Below, piece after piece: positions 8,383-16,397 of a DNA stretch of 64,000 nucleotides. Origin of the DNA: Cryobacterium glucosi (lineage in GTDB: Bacteria; Actinomycetota; Actinomycetes; Actinomycetales; Microbacteriaceae); contig NZ_SOFS01000012.1 in NCBI RefSeq assembly GCF_004402235.1, positions 372,001 through 436,000 of the forward strand, given 5' to 3'. Position 1 is the stretch's first letter, and each line of letters opens with the position of its first letter. Made by a program: the position numbers and the translations under genes. Under the pieces are notes generated by a model. It did not search any database and was not told the DNA's origin. It saw only the letters and a list, made by a program, of their open reading frames with translations.

Positions 8383-8691
8383 CTATTCGCTGTGGCGCGG
8401 AGAGCTGGGCTCAGGCACCGGCCAGCCGCCAAAAGTGAACACCCCAGCGCGGTGATCATCGGTCTCCGCGTGCTCCCACGAATAGGACATGCGCGCGTCC
8501 CTGGCGTTGTTCTCACGCCGTGGAGCGAGCTCCCGCATCTCCCGGACAGTCAACACCCTATAGACGCGCAACGGCGCATCGAGCTCCTCCATGAGTTCCC
8601 ACTGCCGCGTCTGCAGGCCGGACCGCGACGCGAATCGCGAGGCCTCGGTAAGAGTGCCGGTCATGAGCAGGTCGGGATTGAAGATGTCCAT
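8383..8691 (-). CDS. Hypothetical protein, 102 aa, first gene of right-end operon
   Basis: No family recognised. The ATG at 8691 is chosen over an upstream start (8745) because GAGGTAG lies just before it. It also places the shared ACCGCGCATAG motif exactly 8 nt upstream, as at the integrase. The product is charged, with a central basic stretch (RELAPRRENNARDAR) and no membrane segment. Its size, its position about 250 bp from the tRNA-fragment attachment site and its apparent co-regulation with the integrase would suit a recombination directionality factor, but no excisionase fold can be claimed from sequence. Confidence 0.6.
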   Translation of the reverse strand: MDIFNPDLLMTGTLTEASRFASRSGLQTRQWELMEELDAPLRVYRVLTVREMRELAPRRENNARDARMSYSWEHAETDDHRAGVFTFGGWPVPEPSSPRHSE

Positions 8692-8699
8692 AACTACCT

Positions 8700-8710
8700 C
8701 TATGCGCGGT
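8700..8710 (-). promoter_or_regulatory. Shared promoter/operator motif, copy B
   Basis: ACCGCGCATAG on the minus strand, 8 nt before the ATG at 8691. It matches copy A in sequence and spacing, and both start codons are followed by GAC. Confidence 0.55.
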
Positions 8711-8801
8711 GCCTCAGAAGCCTCACTCGATTGCACCGCCGACAATCGAGGTGAGCACCTGGCCAGGTGCGGCGGCGGCCCCAGTCAGCCAGGCGCGAGC
8801 T

Positions 8802-8812
8802 CTATGCGCGGT
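8802..8812 (-). promoter_or_regulatory. Shared motif, copy C (orphan)
   Basis: A third ACCGCGCATAG, 102 bp further from copy B. No start codon lies 8 nt downstream, so it may be an operator, an integrase arm-type binding site or a remnant promoter. It is about 130 bp from the attachment core. Confidence 0.4.
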
Positions 8813-8940
8813 GCGCCTGCCTAGCCGTGAGCACAAACATTTCACAAACAATTTCCATCCACGGCAGTCATTTCCGGTGATCTGGAGTGACCAAAGTTTC
8901 GCGGAATTATGCGGTTCTCTGGACGGTGACTGGGGTCGCA

Positions 8941-8988
8941 GCTTCCTTTACACGGAAAAGGTCATCGGTTCGAGTCCGGTATCGCCCA
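8941..8988 (+). mobile_element. tRNA-Val 3' fragment: right attachment site of the element
   Basis: The sequence holds the 3' half of a tRNA: anticodon arm TTCC-TTTACAC-GGAA (anticodon position reads TAC, Val), the T-arm with GGTTCGAGTCC, and the acceptor strand ATCGCCC plus discriminator A. The matching 5' GGGCGAT and D-arm are absent upstream, and the anticodon stem has a C-A mismatch at its base. A terminator follows. This is what remains when an element integrates into a tRNA 3' end and supplies its own copy to the intact gene. The intact tRNA-Val is therefore expected left of this window. No CCA is encoded. Confidence 0.8.
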
Positions 8989-9002
8989 CTCCTACACAGG
9001 AG

Positions 9003-9029
9003 AAAACCCCGCCGGAGCGGGGTTTTTTT
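9003..9029 (+). terminator. Intrinsic terminator of the former tRNA gene
   Basis: AAAACCCCGC / GCGGGGTTTT stem with a CGGA loop and a T run. It lies 15 nt after the tRNA fragment and so belongs to the original chromosomal tRNA unit. Confidence 0.85.
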
Positions 9030-9064
9030 GTACCCTCGTACTGGGGGGGGCCAATCCCGCCAAC

Positions 9065-9140
9065 CTGAGTGCGTCCTGTGCCAAGCTCTTCTTCAAGCCG
9101 AAGGACCATCCCATTGGATCCCCGGCCCAGCGAACCCTCC
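9065..9140 (+). promoter_or_regulatory. Conserved leader block, copy 1
   Basis: A noncoding block beginning CTGAGTG, with TGTGCCA and CAAGCC inside and ending CCCAGCGAACCCTCC. It is shared with 10529-10606. It lies 224 nt before the ATG of the first DUF4190-like gene and may be a promoter plus structured 5' leader. No long reading frame explains it. Confidence 0.45.
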
Positions 9141-9364
9141 TTCGTCTTCATCACGAAAGAGCGCTGTACTCCCGTCCTGTTCCGTGAAGTGAACCGAGTC
9201 GCATCGTTCGCTTCCCGGGACTCGTGAACGCCGCACGACGACGGCTGCGTTCGACCTGCCGCATGCACGCCTCGCGGCAGACCTCGTGCGTCCGTCGTCG
9301 GCCGTTCCAGACACCACCCGGTAATCCCCCCAGCAGTAGTACAACAGCCAGAAAGGCTCCTCTC

Positions 9365-9625
9365 ATGACTTCCGTCGAAACCACAACGGCCACCCCCGGC
9401 AAGATCCTCGGCATCGTCGGGTTCATCCTCGCCTTCATTCCCTACCTCCAGCTGCCCGGCCTCATCGTGAGCATCATCGGCTTCAACCAGGCCAAGAAGG
9501 CCGGCGCCCCCAACGGCCTCGCCAAGGCCGGCATCATCCTGAGCGCGATCTTCCTCGTGCTCTTCGTGGTCATCCTTGTCGTCATCTTCTCTGTGGCAGC
9601 CGCCAACCCGACGCCCAGCGCCTAA
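9365..9625 (+). CDS. DUF4190-like small membrane protein, paralogue 1
   Basis: An 86-aa protein with two membrane segments (about 15-38 and 57-80) joined by a short basic loop FNQAKKAGAPNG, the layout of DUF4190 proteins, whose function is unknown. The ATG at 9365 follows AGAAAGG; the upstream in-frame extension is Arg-rich and belongs to the leader. A paralogue with the same ribosome site (AGAAAGG) and a related leader lies at 10836, so this is a local duplication. It is the first complete chromosomal gene to the right of the integrated element. Confidence 0.8.
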   Translation: MTSVETTTATPGKILGIVGFILAFIPYLQLPGLIVSIIGFNQAKKAGAPNGLAKAGIILSAIFLVLFVVILVVIFSVAAANPTPSA

Positions 9626-9737
9626 GCACCCGGTTCAGCGCGTCCCGCTCCCCCTCAGGCCCCGGCCTTCAGGGGAGCGGGACGTTTTCCATGTCCGGCG
9701 CTCTGACCCTGGCAACGTCCGGATGGCCTCGCCCACC

Positions 9738-9743
9738 TAGTCT
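9738..9743 (+). promoter_or_regulatory. -10 box, leaderless M50 gene
   Basis: TAGTCT, then 6 nt, then ATG. There is no ribosome site. Confidence 0.55.
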
Positions 9744-9749
9744 GTGAAC

Positions 9750-10460
9750 ATGGATCTCCTGCTCGGCTTCTGGGAACGTGTCACGGCCAGGAACGATGTA
9801 CTCCCCCTCATCCCCGCCTGGCTCACCATCGCGGCCGCGGCCGCCATCGTGCTCGTCCCGGCGTTGTGGCGGGCCTGCAGGAATGTGGTCACCATCGCGC
9901 ATGAGGGCGGCCACGCGCTCGTCGCGACCCTCGGCGGCCGACAGCTCGACGGCATCCGGCTGCACTCTGACACGTCGGGGCTCACCGTCAGCAGGGGCAA
10001 ACCCCGCGGACTCGGGATGGTGCTGACCCTGCTCGCCGGCTATTCCTCGCCCGCCCTGCTCGGACTCGGTGCGGCCTGGCTCCTGAGCCTGGGGTATTCG
10101 GTCGGACTGCTCTGGCTCCTGCTCGCGGCCCTCGCCCTGCTTCTCATCCAGGTGCGCAACTGGTTCGGACTCTGGTCCGTGCTCGCGACGGCCACGGTGA
10201 TCTTCGCGGTCACCTGGTTCGGTTCCGCGTTCGTGCAGAGCGTCTTCGCCCTGCTCGTGACGGCATTCCTTCTTCTCGGCGCCGTACGCACGGTGATCGA
10301 GCTTCAGGGATCACGCTCCCGCCGCCGCGGCACAGCCTCGGATGCCGACCAGCTCGCCCGCCTCACGCACATCCCCGGCCTGCTCTGGGTGGGTGTCTTC
10401 CTGATCATCGCGATCGCGTGTGCTGTGCTCGGCGCCGGCCTCCTCGGATCGGGCGGCTGA
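9750..10460 (+). CDS. M50-type membrane metalloprotease
   Basis: A 236-aa integral membrane protein with the zinc motif AHEGGHAL (HExxH) inside an N-terminal hydrophobic region, followed by five or more membrane segments. This matches the M50B-like peptidases common in actinobacteria, which are thought to cleave substrates within the membrane. Substrate unknown. The ATG at 9750 is preferred to the GTG at 9744 because TAGTCT lies 6 nt before it, suggesting a leaderless mRNA. The gene sits between two duplicated DUF4190-like genes. Confidence 0.85.
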   Translation: MDLLLGFWERVTARNDVLPLIPAWLTIAAAAAIVLVPALWRACRNVVTIAHEGGHALVATLGGRQLDGIRLHSDTSGLTVSRGKPRGLGMVLTLLAGYSSPALLGLGAAWLLSLGYSVGLLWLLLAALALLLIQVRNWFGLWSVLATATVIFAVTWFGSAFVQSVFALLVTAFLLLGAVRTVIELQGSRSRRRGTASDADQLARLTHIPGLLWVGVFLIIAIACAVLGAGLLGSGG

Positions 10461-10528
10461 GCCGAGATCCCCGTCGCGACGGGGGTCGACCGGAGGCCGG
10501 CGCGAGCGTGGAGAATCCTCCTTGCACT

Positions 10529-10606
10529 CTGAGTGTCCGCTGTGCCATGCTCGACCCAAGCCAGACAAGAACTACAGTTCCCGACGACTGACCCAGCGAA
10601 CCCTCC
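10529..10606 (+). promoter_or_regulatory. Conserved leader block, copy 2
   Basis: This aligns with 9065-9140 over its whole length: CTGAGTG, TGTGCCA, CAAGCC and the final CCCAGCGAACCCTCC. The distance to the next ATG (229 nt) is nearly the same as in copy 1 (224 nt). The gap 10461-10835 holds nothing else I can identify. Confidence 0.45.
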
Positions 10607-10835
10607 GGCGCATCAGTGCGACAGAGGGCACCTTCTTGTCCAGCATCGATCTCTCGGCGCAGCGCACACGACGCCCCCTGCTGCCGTTCGTGCTTTCTGC
10701 TGCCGCACGTCACCCGAGCAGCCGCCACCCGGACGATCACCCGACCGACCTCCGGTTCCTTCAGCTGTCTGGGTTCCCCATACCCATCTGCCGCCTGCCC
10801 GTCCGGGTTCCGGCGCCCACAGAAAGGCCGTCACC

Positions 10836-11147
10836 ATGACGACTCCCGTAGCCTCCGCAGTCAACCCCGGCAAGACCCTCGGTATTGTCGGTCTCATCCT
10901 CTCCCTCGTCTCGCTGCAGCCCTTCGGGCTCATTGTCAGCATCGTCGGCTTCGTCAAGTCGAAGAAGGCAGGACTCGGCAACGGCTTCGCCCTCGCCGGA
11001 ATCATCATCAGTGTCGTCGGCATCATCGTCGTCGGGATCGTGATCGCGGTCGCAGTCAGCGCGGGCGTCAACCTTGCGGCATTCTGCACGGAGCACGGCG
11101 CAGGCGTCTTCGACAACAACGGAGTCACCGTCACCTGCGGGGCATAG
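10836..11147 (+). CDS. DUF4190-like small membrane protein, paralogue 2
   Basis: A 103-aa protein with two membrane segments and the same VNPGKTLGIVGLILS...GLIVSIVGF pattern as the protein at 9365. It has an extra C-terminal tail of about 20 residues with two cysteines (FCTEHG...VTCGA). The ATG at 10836 follows AGAAAGG. The in-frame upstream extension is the leader and not protein. The cysteine tail may be extracytoplasmic. Function unknown. Confidence 0.8.
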   Translation: MTTPVASAVNPGKTLGIVGLILSLVSLQPFGLIVSIVGFVKSKKAGLGNGFALAGIIISVVGIIVVGIVIAVAVSAGVNLAAFCTEHGAGVFDNNGVTVTCGA

Positions 11148-11255
11148 TCCCCCGGCTTCCCGAACGCCCGACAGGGCCCCCTCGACCGTTACCGGCGAGG
11201 GGGTCCTGTTGTCAATGGGCTCCCCGCTCGGCCGCCGGACCGCCAGTGATACGGG

Positions 11256-11978
11256 TCAGCCCGTTCCGAAACGGGTCGTGACGCCCGGCGAATACAGCAC
11301 CGAATCCGGTACGCGCCCGCTGAGCGCCGGGAAGCCGGCCTCGGCCAGCAGAGTGTCGTCCAGGTGCACGAGCTCGGCCTGGACGAGCTCCCAGGGCTCG
11401 TGGTGGTTACGGAGGTAGACCGTGCGCCCCCTGGCACGGGTGAAAAGCGCCCAGCGCGCCGTGAGGAAGTCCGCGAGCGGTTCACCGGTCACCGGTTCCA
11501 TCCCCGGCCGGACGACGATATCGGTCCTGGCCCGGCCTGCGAAGTGCCGCAGGGAGGAATAGCGGTACTCGCCCGCCACGACGGCCAGCCGCGTCCGCGA
11601 CCACATGTACGGAAGTGCGAACGCGGCACGGGCAGCGAGCACCGCCGCGAGCCGCGACGCCTCGAGGGAGACGAAGACGACTCCGCGTCGCCCCTCGGCG
11701 TCGACGGCGTAGAGCCGGACATTCACCTCCACGAAATTCCCGAAGTACGGAATGGGTGGGCTGCCCCAGATCGTGGCCCGATCCAGGACGAACGGGATGA
11801 GGCCCACCCAGCTGGTGCCGTCGAATTCGTCGGGAACCAGGCCCGCGGGCAGGAGCGGTGCGACCTCGGCGGCCGGCACGCGCCAATGCACGAAGCAGAG
11901 GTGCGACCAGCGCTGGCTCGCAACAGCCCGGCCGGCGAGGGGCGGCGCAATCGACGAGGCCGGGTGACTGCTCGGCAT
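11256..11978 (-). CDS. DUF2071 (YqjF-like) protein
   Basis: A 240-aa member of the DUF2071 family, of unknown enzymatic role. Conserved features include HWRVPAAEVAPLLPAGL near the N-terminus, WVGLIPF, YFGNFVEVNVRLYA and the C-terminal YSPGVTTRFG. The ATG at 11978 follows AGGA and lies 4 nt after the stop of the PemK-like gene, so the two are co-transcribed. A longer frame exists upstream but overlaps the neighbour and looks unlike the family. Confidence 0.85.
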   Translation of the reverse strand: MPSSHPASSIAPPLAGRAVASQRWSHLCFVHWRVPAAEVAPLLPAGLVPDEFDGTSWVGLIPFVLDRATIWGSPPIPYFGNFVEVNVRLYAVDAEGRRGVVFVSLEASRLAAVLAARAAFALPYMWSRTRLAVVAGEYRYSSLRHFAGRARTDIVVRPGMEPVTGEPLADFLTARWALFTRARGRTVYLRNHHEPWELVQAELVHLDDTLLAEAGFPALSGRVPDSVLYSPGVTTRFGTG

Positions 11979-11982
11979 GGTC

Positions 11983-12489
11983 CTAGTTCCAGCCGTAACG
12001 GCCGCGCAGGACCGTCGCGATGCGCCCGTAGCGCGCGGCATCGACCCTGGCGGCCTCACGACGCATGCCGCCCGGGTTCACGATGAAGACCCGGTCCACG
12101 TTGACCCAGCTGGGACGGCCGCTCCTGTCCCAGTCGCCGACGCCGAGCGCCACATAGTCGGGGTGCCCGGTTCGGTCCTTGCTCGTCAACTGGACGGCCA
12201 GGACGGCCCCTTTGCCCGCCTCGGCCACGATCACGACCGGGCGGTCCTTGCCGCGCCCGTCACGTTCCTCGAAGGGAACCCAGGTCCAGACGATTTCTCC
12301 AGGGTCCGGACTCGCATTCCGGGTCGGCCGGTAGGCGAGCCGTACATCACGAAGACTCCGCGGGTCGACTTCGACGGTCGCGCCCGCTCCGGTTCGACCA
12401 GGGCTCGGAACCGTCGACCGGTCACTGCGAGGCCTCGTCGGCGCGAAGAGTCGCCGCAGGGCACTGAAGAAACCGCGGATGGCTGACAC
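11983..12489 (-). CDS. PemK/MazF-like protein
   Basis: A 168-aa protein with a C-terminal PemK/MazF-like fold. DPGEIVWTWVPFEERDGRGKDRPVVIV corresponds in position to the strand and loop that carry the RNA-binding arginines in MazF toxins; AVQLTSKDR and YVALGVGDWDRSGRPSWVNV follow. The N-terminal 50 residues are a basic extension. No antitoxin gene is adjacent, and this type is widespread on actinobacterial chromosomes, so toxicity should not be assumed. The GTG at 12489 is chosen because TACAGT lies 6 nt before it (leaderless). The open frame extends to 12573. Confidence 0.75.
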   Translation of the reverse strand: MSAIRGFFSALRRLFAPTRPRSDRSTVPSPGRTGAGATVEVDPRSLRDVRLAYRPTRNASPDPGEIVWTWVPFEERDGRGKDRPVVIVAEAGKGAVLAVQLTSKDRTGHPDYVALGVGDWDRSGRPSWVNVDRVFIVNPGGMRREAARVDAARYGRIATVLRGRYGWN

Positions 12490-12495
12490 AGCCAC

Positions 12496-12501
12496 ACTGT
12501 A
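12496..12501 (-). promoter_or_regulatory. -10 box, leaderless PemK-like gene
   Basis: TACAGT, then 6 nt (GTGGCT), then GTG on the minus strand. Confidence 0.5.
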
Positions 12502-12585
12502 TCGCACCCGATCCGTCAGGCGCTGACGGGCGACTGCTGGGTCGACGGTCAGCATCCGCTCGTGCACAGGCACCGGATCGGACGC

Positions 12586-12626
12586 AAGAAGGGGCGCATC
12601 CGCGTGCCGCGGATGCGCCCCTTCTT
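12586..12626. terminator. Strong hairpin terminator after amt
   Basis: A perfect 19-bp stem with a 3-nt loop. It starts AAGAAGGGG and ends CCCCTTCTT, so both strands give a T-rich tail. It separates amt from the PemK-like operon. Confidence 0.9.
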
Positions 12627-12673
12627 GTTTCGGCTGGCTCTGGTTTCAGCTGCCCGCGCAGAGAAAGTGCCGG

Positions 12674-13939
12674 TTAGACGGCGTCGAGCGCGTAGCCCTC
12701 TTCGCCGTGCACGATGGTGTCGACGCCGGCTACTTCGTCTTCGTTCGTGATGCGGAAGCCGATCGTCTTCTGGATGATCCAGCCGATGGCGTATGCCATC
12801 ACGAAGGAGTAGATGCCGATGCCGAATGCCGCGAGGGCCTGCACGCCGAGCTGGTTGAAGCTGCCCGTCTGGAGGAGGCCGACGTTGTTGCCGACGAGAC
12901 CGACGTAGAGCGTTCCGATGATGCCGCCGACGAGGTGGATGCCCACGACGTCCAGGGAGTCGTCGAAGCCGAGCTTGAACTTCAGGTCGATCGCGACGGC
13001 ACAGACGGCGCCCACGATGAGCCCGAGGAGGATGCCCCACATCGGGGTCAGGATGTTACACGCGGGGGTGATCGCGACGAGGCCTGCGACGGCGCCCGAT
13101 GCTGCACCGATCATGGTCGGCTTGCCGTCCTTGATCTTCTCAACGATCAGCCAGCCGATGATACCGGCGGCGGGTGCTGCGAGGGTGTTGATCCAGGCGA
13201 GGGCGGCGATACCGTCGACGGCGGCTTCGGAGCCGGCGTTGAAGCCGAACCAGCCGAACCAGAGCAGTGCGGCGCCGAGGAGGGTCAGCGGCACGTTGTG
13301 CGGCTTGGAGATGCCCTTCTTGAAGCCGACGCGCTTGCCGAGGACCAGGGCGAGGGCGAGGCCGGCCGCACCGGCGTTGATGTGCACCGCGGTGCCGCCG
13401 GCGAAGTCGTTGACCTTGAGGAGGAAGGGAGCCCAGCCGTCCGTGAGGTTGAACACCCAGTACGCGACCGGGAAGTAGACCAGGGTGGCCCAGACGCCGG
13501 CGAAGATCATCCACGCGCCGAACTTGGCCCGGTCGGCGATCGCTCCGGAGATGAGGGCGACGGTGATGATCGCGAAGGTGGCCTGGAAGCCGGCGAACGC
13601 GAGGGCGCCCAGGTCGGGTCCGCCGTCCTTGCCGCTCGTCAGGAGTGCGTTGAGGCCGATCAGCTCGGACGGGTTTCCGAGCCAGCCGCCGATGAGCGGC
13701 GGTCCGAAGGACAGGCCGTAACCGTAGAGGACCCACAGCACGCCGATCAGGCCCATGGCGCCGAAGCTCATCATCATCATGGAGATGACGCTCTTCGCCT
13801 TGACCATGCCGCCGTAGAAGAAGGCCACGCCCGGAGTCATCAGGAGGACGAGGGCTGCCGCGACGAGGAGCCACAGGGAATTGATGTTTGTGGTAAGTGC
13901 ATCAGTCGTATCGTCCAGCAGGACCGACAGTTCAACCAT
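12674..13939 (-). CDS. amt: Ammonium transporter
   Basis: A 421-aa Amt/MEP/Rh channel for ammonium uptake. Eleven hydrophobic segments are expected and visible, with family blocks GVAFFYGGMVKAKSV, FAGGTAVHINAGAAGLALA (the conserved pore histidine in the VHIN pattern) and WFGWFGFNAGS. The C-terminal GIHLVGGIIG and cytoplasmic tail EEGYALD are the part that meets PII proteins; no glnK or glnD lies beside it. The ATG at 13939 follows GAGAGG. GlnR-like half sites lie 104-172 bp upstream, pointing to induction under nitrogen limitation. Confidence 0.95.
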   Translation of the reverse strand: MVELSVLLDDTTDALTTNINSLWLLVAAALVLLMTPGVAFFYGGMVKAKSVISMMMMSFGAMGLIGVLWVLYGYGLSFGPPLIGGWLGNPSELIGLNALLTSGKDGGPDLGALAFAGFQATFAIITVALISGAIADRAKFGAWMIFAGVWATLVYFPVAYWVFNLTDGWAPFLLKVNDFAGGTAVHINAGAAGLALALVLGKRVGFKKGISKPHNVPLTLLGAALLWFGWFGFNAGSEAAVDGIAALAWINTLAAPAAGIIGWLIVEKIKDGKPTMIGAASGAVAGLVAITPACNILTPMWGILLGLIVGAVCAVAIDLKFKLGFDDSLDVVGIHLVGGIIGTLYVGLVGNNVGLLQTGSFNQLGVQALAAFGIGIYSFVMAYAIGWIIQKTIGFRITNEDEVAGVDTIVHGEEGYALDAV

Positions 13940-14042
13940 GGATATGGTTACCTCTCTCTAACTAACAGGGATGACCGCCGACGTGCACAGGGTGAGCGTG
14001 AAGCGTGTATCGGCAGGTACAGAGACAGTGTGGAGTGCACAC

Positions 14043-14111
14043 GTTTCCGCACACGCTCAGGGATGTTTCGACCGCGTTACGCGATTGTTGACCGTGTTAA
14101 CATCGTGTTTC
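14043..14111 (-). promoter_or_regulatory. GlnR-like binding sites upstream of amt
   Basis: On the minus strand GTAAC-n6-GAAAC (14080-14065) is followed, at the same 6-nt phasing, by a degenerate GAGCG and another GAAAC (14047-14043). Further upstream is GAAAC-n6-TTAAC (14111-14096). This is the GTnAC-n6-GAAAC layout known for actinobacterial GlnR. Confidence 0.55.
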
Positions 14112-14229
14112 CTGACGCCCGGTATCTCCCGACTCCGCGTTTCCCGGCTTGACTCAGCCGCCGATTCGACAGGGCCGTTCCGGCAAACAGGCACGTCAGA
14201 GCCGCATTCGGCCGCGACGGATCCCGGTT

Positions 14230-15288
14230 TCAGTCGTGCGGAGGGAGCTCGCCCGTTGTCAGTGCCACCATCCGCGACTGGGAGCGCTGGTACTTCTTCC
14301 GGTAGCCGCCCGCGAGCATCTCATCGTCGAAGACCTCCGCGAGGGGCAACCCGCTCGCGACGATCGGTATTTCGGCGTCGTAGACGCGATCGATGAAGGC
14401 GACCAGCCGCAGGGCATCCGTCTGGTCGGTCAACAGGTAGCTGTCGGTCAGGGCGATGACCTCGACCCCGGCGATCAGTTTGATGTACTTCGACGGATGC
14501 ACGGTGCTGAGATGCCGGATCAGGGAACCGAAGTCGTCTTCCGTCACGTTCGCTCCCCTGGCCACGAGCGCCGCGACGAGCCGGTCGAGTTCGGGTCCCT
14601 CGACGGCGACGGAGTGGCCTTCGATGTCGCGCCTGCGGTAGTCGAGCCCGTCGATGCGGAGGATTTCGAAGTTCGCGGACATGGCGCGGATCTCGCGAAG
14701 GAAGTCGATGGCCGCGAACCGGCCCTCACCGAGTGAATTCGGCGGCGTATTGGAGGTCGCGGCGACCCGGGTGCCCGAGGCCACGAGCTCGCCGAGCAAC
14801 CGCGTCATCAACATGGTGTCGCCCGGGTCGTCGAGTTCGAACTCGTCGATGCAGATGAGCTTCGCCCCGGAGAGCTGCCGGACCGCCGCAGCATAACCGA
14901 GCGCCCCGACGAGGGCGGTGTATTCGATGAAGGTGCCGAAGTACTTGGGGCCCGGCGCGGAGTGCCACAGCGCGGCGAGCAAGTGGGTCTTCCCGACGCC
15001 GAACCCACCGTCGAGGTAGATCCCCGGGAGTTGCGCTGGAGCCTTCCGGGTACGTGAGAAGAATCCGCCGGGGCGCTGCGGTCGCCAGGCCTCGGCGAAG
15101 GCCGTGAGCCGGTCGACGGCCTCGAGCTGGGAAGGGAAGTTCACATCGGGCCGGTAGGACTCGAATGAGGCGTGCTCGAACTGGGGAGGCGGCACGAGTT
15201 CGGCGACGATTTCGGCCCCCGTGATCTCGGGAGAGCGTTCCGCGAGCAGATGCAGCCGACTGGGAGCCCGGGGCGCCTCTGGAACCAT
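14230..15288 (-). CDS. zapE: AFG1-family ATPase (cell division protein ZapE)
   Basis: A 352-aa AAA-like P-loop ATPase. Walker A is GGFGVGKT (about residues 94-101) and Walker [10 protein letters not shown]; the sensor region [16 protein letters not shown] follows. These match AFG1/ZapE proteins, which bind FtsZ or assist membrane-protein turnover. Its role in actinobacteria is not established. The ATG at 15288 has no clear ribosome site. It is divergent from the rhodanese gene and stands alone. Confidence 0.9.
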   Translation of the reverse strand: MVPEAPRAPSRLHLLAERSPEITGAEIVAELVPPPQFEHASFESYRPDVNFPSQLEAVDRLTAFAEAWRPQRPGGFFSRTRKAPAQLPGIYLDGGFGVGKTHLLAALWHSAPGPKYFGTFIEYTALVGALGYAAAVRQLSGAKLICIDEFELDDPGDTMLMTRLLGELVASGTRVAATSNTPPNSLGEGRFAAIDFLREIRAMSANFEILRIDGLDYRRRDIEGHSVAVEGPELDRLVAALVARGANVTEDDFGSLIRHLSTVHPSKYIKLIAGVEVIALTDSYLLTDQTDALRLVAFIDRVYDAEIPIVASGLPLAEVFDDEMLAGGYRKKYQRSQSRMVALTTGELPPHD

Positions 15289-15474
15289 CGTGGAATACCC
15301 GTGTTTCTGTCTCGGTTGGCCATATGGGCTGCTTTTCGGACATTCGTGTTGAAGTATTTCACCACGAATGCGCGACCAGGCCGGACCGCGTACATTCGAA
15401 GCGCGGGCCGGAAGACCAGCCTAAACCGCGTTCAAATGATCCCGGGGCACCGCCCGGCCCCACTGGAGGTTCCC

Positions 15475-16377
15475 ATGCCCGTCGATCTCGATCCGGATGC
15501 CAAGTTCGCCGCGTACGCTCATCCCGAACGGCTCGTCAGCACGGCCTGGCTGCGCGAACACCAGGGTGATGCCGGACTCACTGTCCTCGAGTCCGACGAG
15601 GACGTGCTCCTCTATGAGAGCGGCCACATCCCCGGCGCCGTCAAGATCGACTGGCACACCGAGCTCAACGACGCGGTCCAGCGGGACTTCGTCGACAGCG
15701 CTGCCTTCGCGGCCGTCCTGGGTTCGAAGGGCATCGCGCGCGATTCCACCGTCGTGATCTACGGCGACAAGAACAACTGGTGGGCCGCGTACGCGCTCTG
15801 GGTGTTCAGCCTCTTCGGCCACCCCGACGTGCGCCTGCTCGACGGCGGCAGGGACAAGTGGATCGCCGAGGGCGGAGCCCTGACCCGCGAGGCCACGGAG
15901 GTGGCTGCCGCGGAGTACCCCCTCGTCCCCCGCAACGACGCGCCGATCCGCGCCTTCAAGGACGACGTGCTCGCACACTTCGGCCGCCCGCTCATCGACG
16001 TCCGCTCCCCCGAGGAGTACACCGGGGAGCGCACCACGATGCCCGCATACCCGGAGGAAGGCGCCCTGCGCGGCGGCCACATCCCCTCTGCGGCCTCCGT
16101 GCCGTGGGCGCGCGCCGCGGCACCGGATGCGACCTTCAAGTCCCGCGCGGAACTCGAGGCGATCTACCGCGGCGAGGCGGGGCTCCGCGAGAACGATGCC
16201 GTGATCGCGTACTGCCGGATCGGCGAGCGGTCGAGCCACACCTGGTTCGTGCTCACCCACCTGCTCGGATTCGAGGACGTGCGCAACTACGACGGTTCCT
16301 GGACGGAATGGGGCAACGCCGTGCGGGTCCCGATCGTCACGGGAGCGGCCGCCGGTACGGCCCCCGAACCCCGCTGA
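15475..16377 (+). CDS. sseA: Thiosulfate sulfurtransferase (rhodanese)
   Basis: A 300-aa tandem-domain rhodanese that moves sulfane sulfur from thiosulfate to a thiophilic acceptor such as cyanide or a protein cysteine. The N-terminal domain (about 20-140) is inactive, and the C-terminal domain (about 170-290) carries the active loop [11 protein letters not shown] with the catalytic cysteine. It resembles the SseA/CysA2 type of actinobacteria. The ATG at 15475 has GGAGG 5 nt upstream. The sufE gene starts 20 nt downstream, so the pair probably hand on sulfur together. Confidence 0.92.
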   Translation: MPVDLDPDAKFAAYAHPERLVSTAWLREHQGDAGLTVLESDEDVLLYESGHIPGAVKIDWHTELNDAVQRDFVDSAAFAAVLGSKGIARDSTVVIYGDKNNWWAAYALWVFSLFGHPDVRLLDGGRDKWIAEGGALTREATEVAAAEYPLVPRNDAPIRAFKDDVLAHFGRPLIDVRSPEEYTGERTTMPAYPEEGALRGGHIPSAASVPWARAAAPDATFKSRAELEAIYRGEAGLRENDAVIAYCRIGERSSHTWFVLTHLLGFEDVRNYDGSWTEWGNAVRVPIVTGAAAGTAPEPR

Positions 16378-16397
16378 ACCAGGACAGGATCTGATTG

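Noticed and set aside
8880-8988. Complete tRNA-Val gene
   Set aside because: The 5' acceptor strand and D-arm are missing and the anticodon stem has a mismatch, so only the 3' half is present.
1-8990. Calling the accessory region a prophage
   Set aside because: No capsid, terminase, portal, tail or lysis gene is visible; only an integrase, defence-like genes and unknown genes, so an integrative element or island is the safer call.
8887-9344. Short frames running through the tRNA fragment on both strands
   Set aside because: They read through tRNA and terminator sequence; phrases such as VGDTGLEPMTFSV are well-known mistranslations of tRNA genes.
12707-14152. 481-codon frame opposite amt
   Set aside because: Shadow of amt; low-complexity acidic translation.
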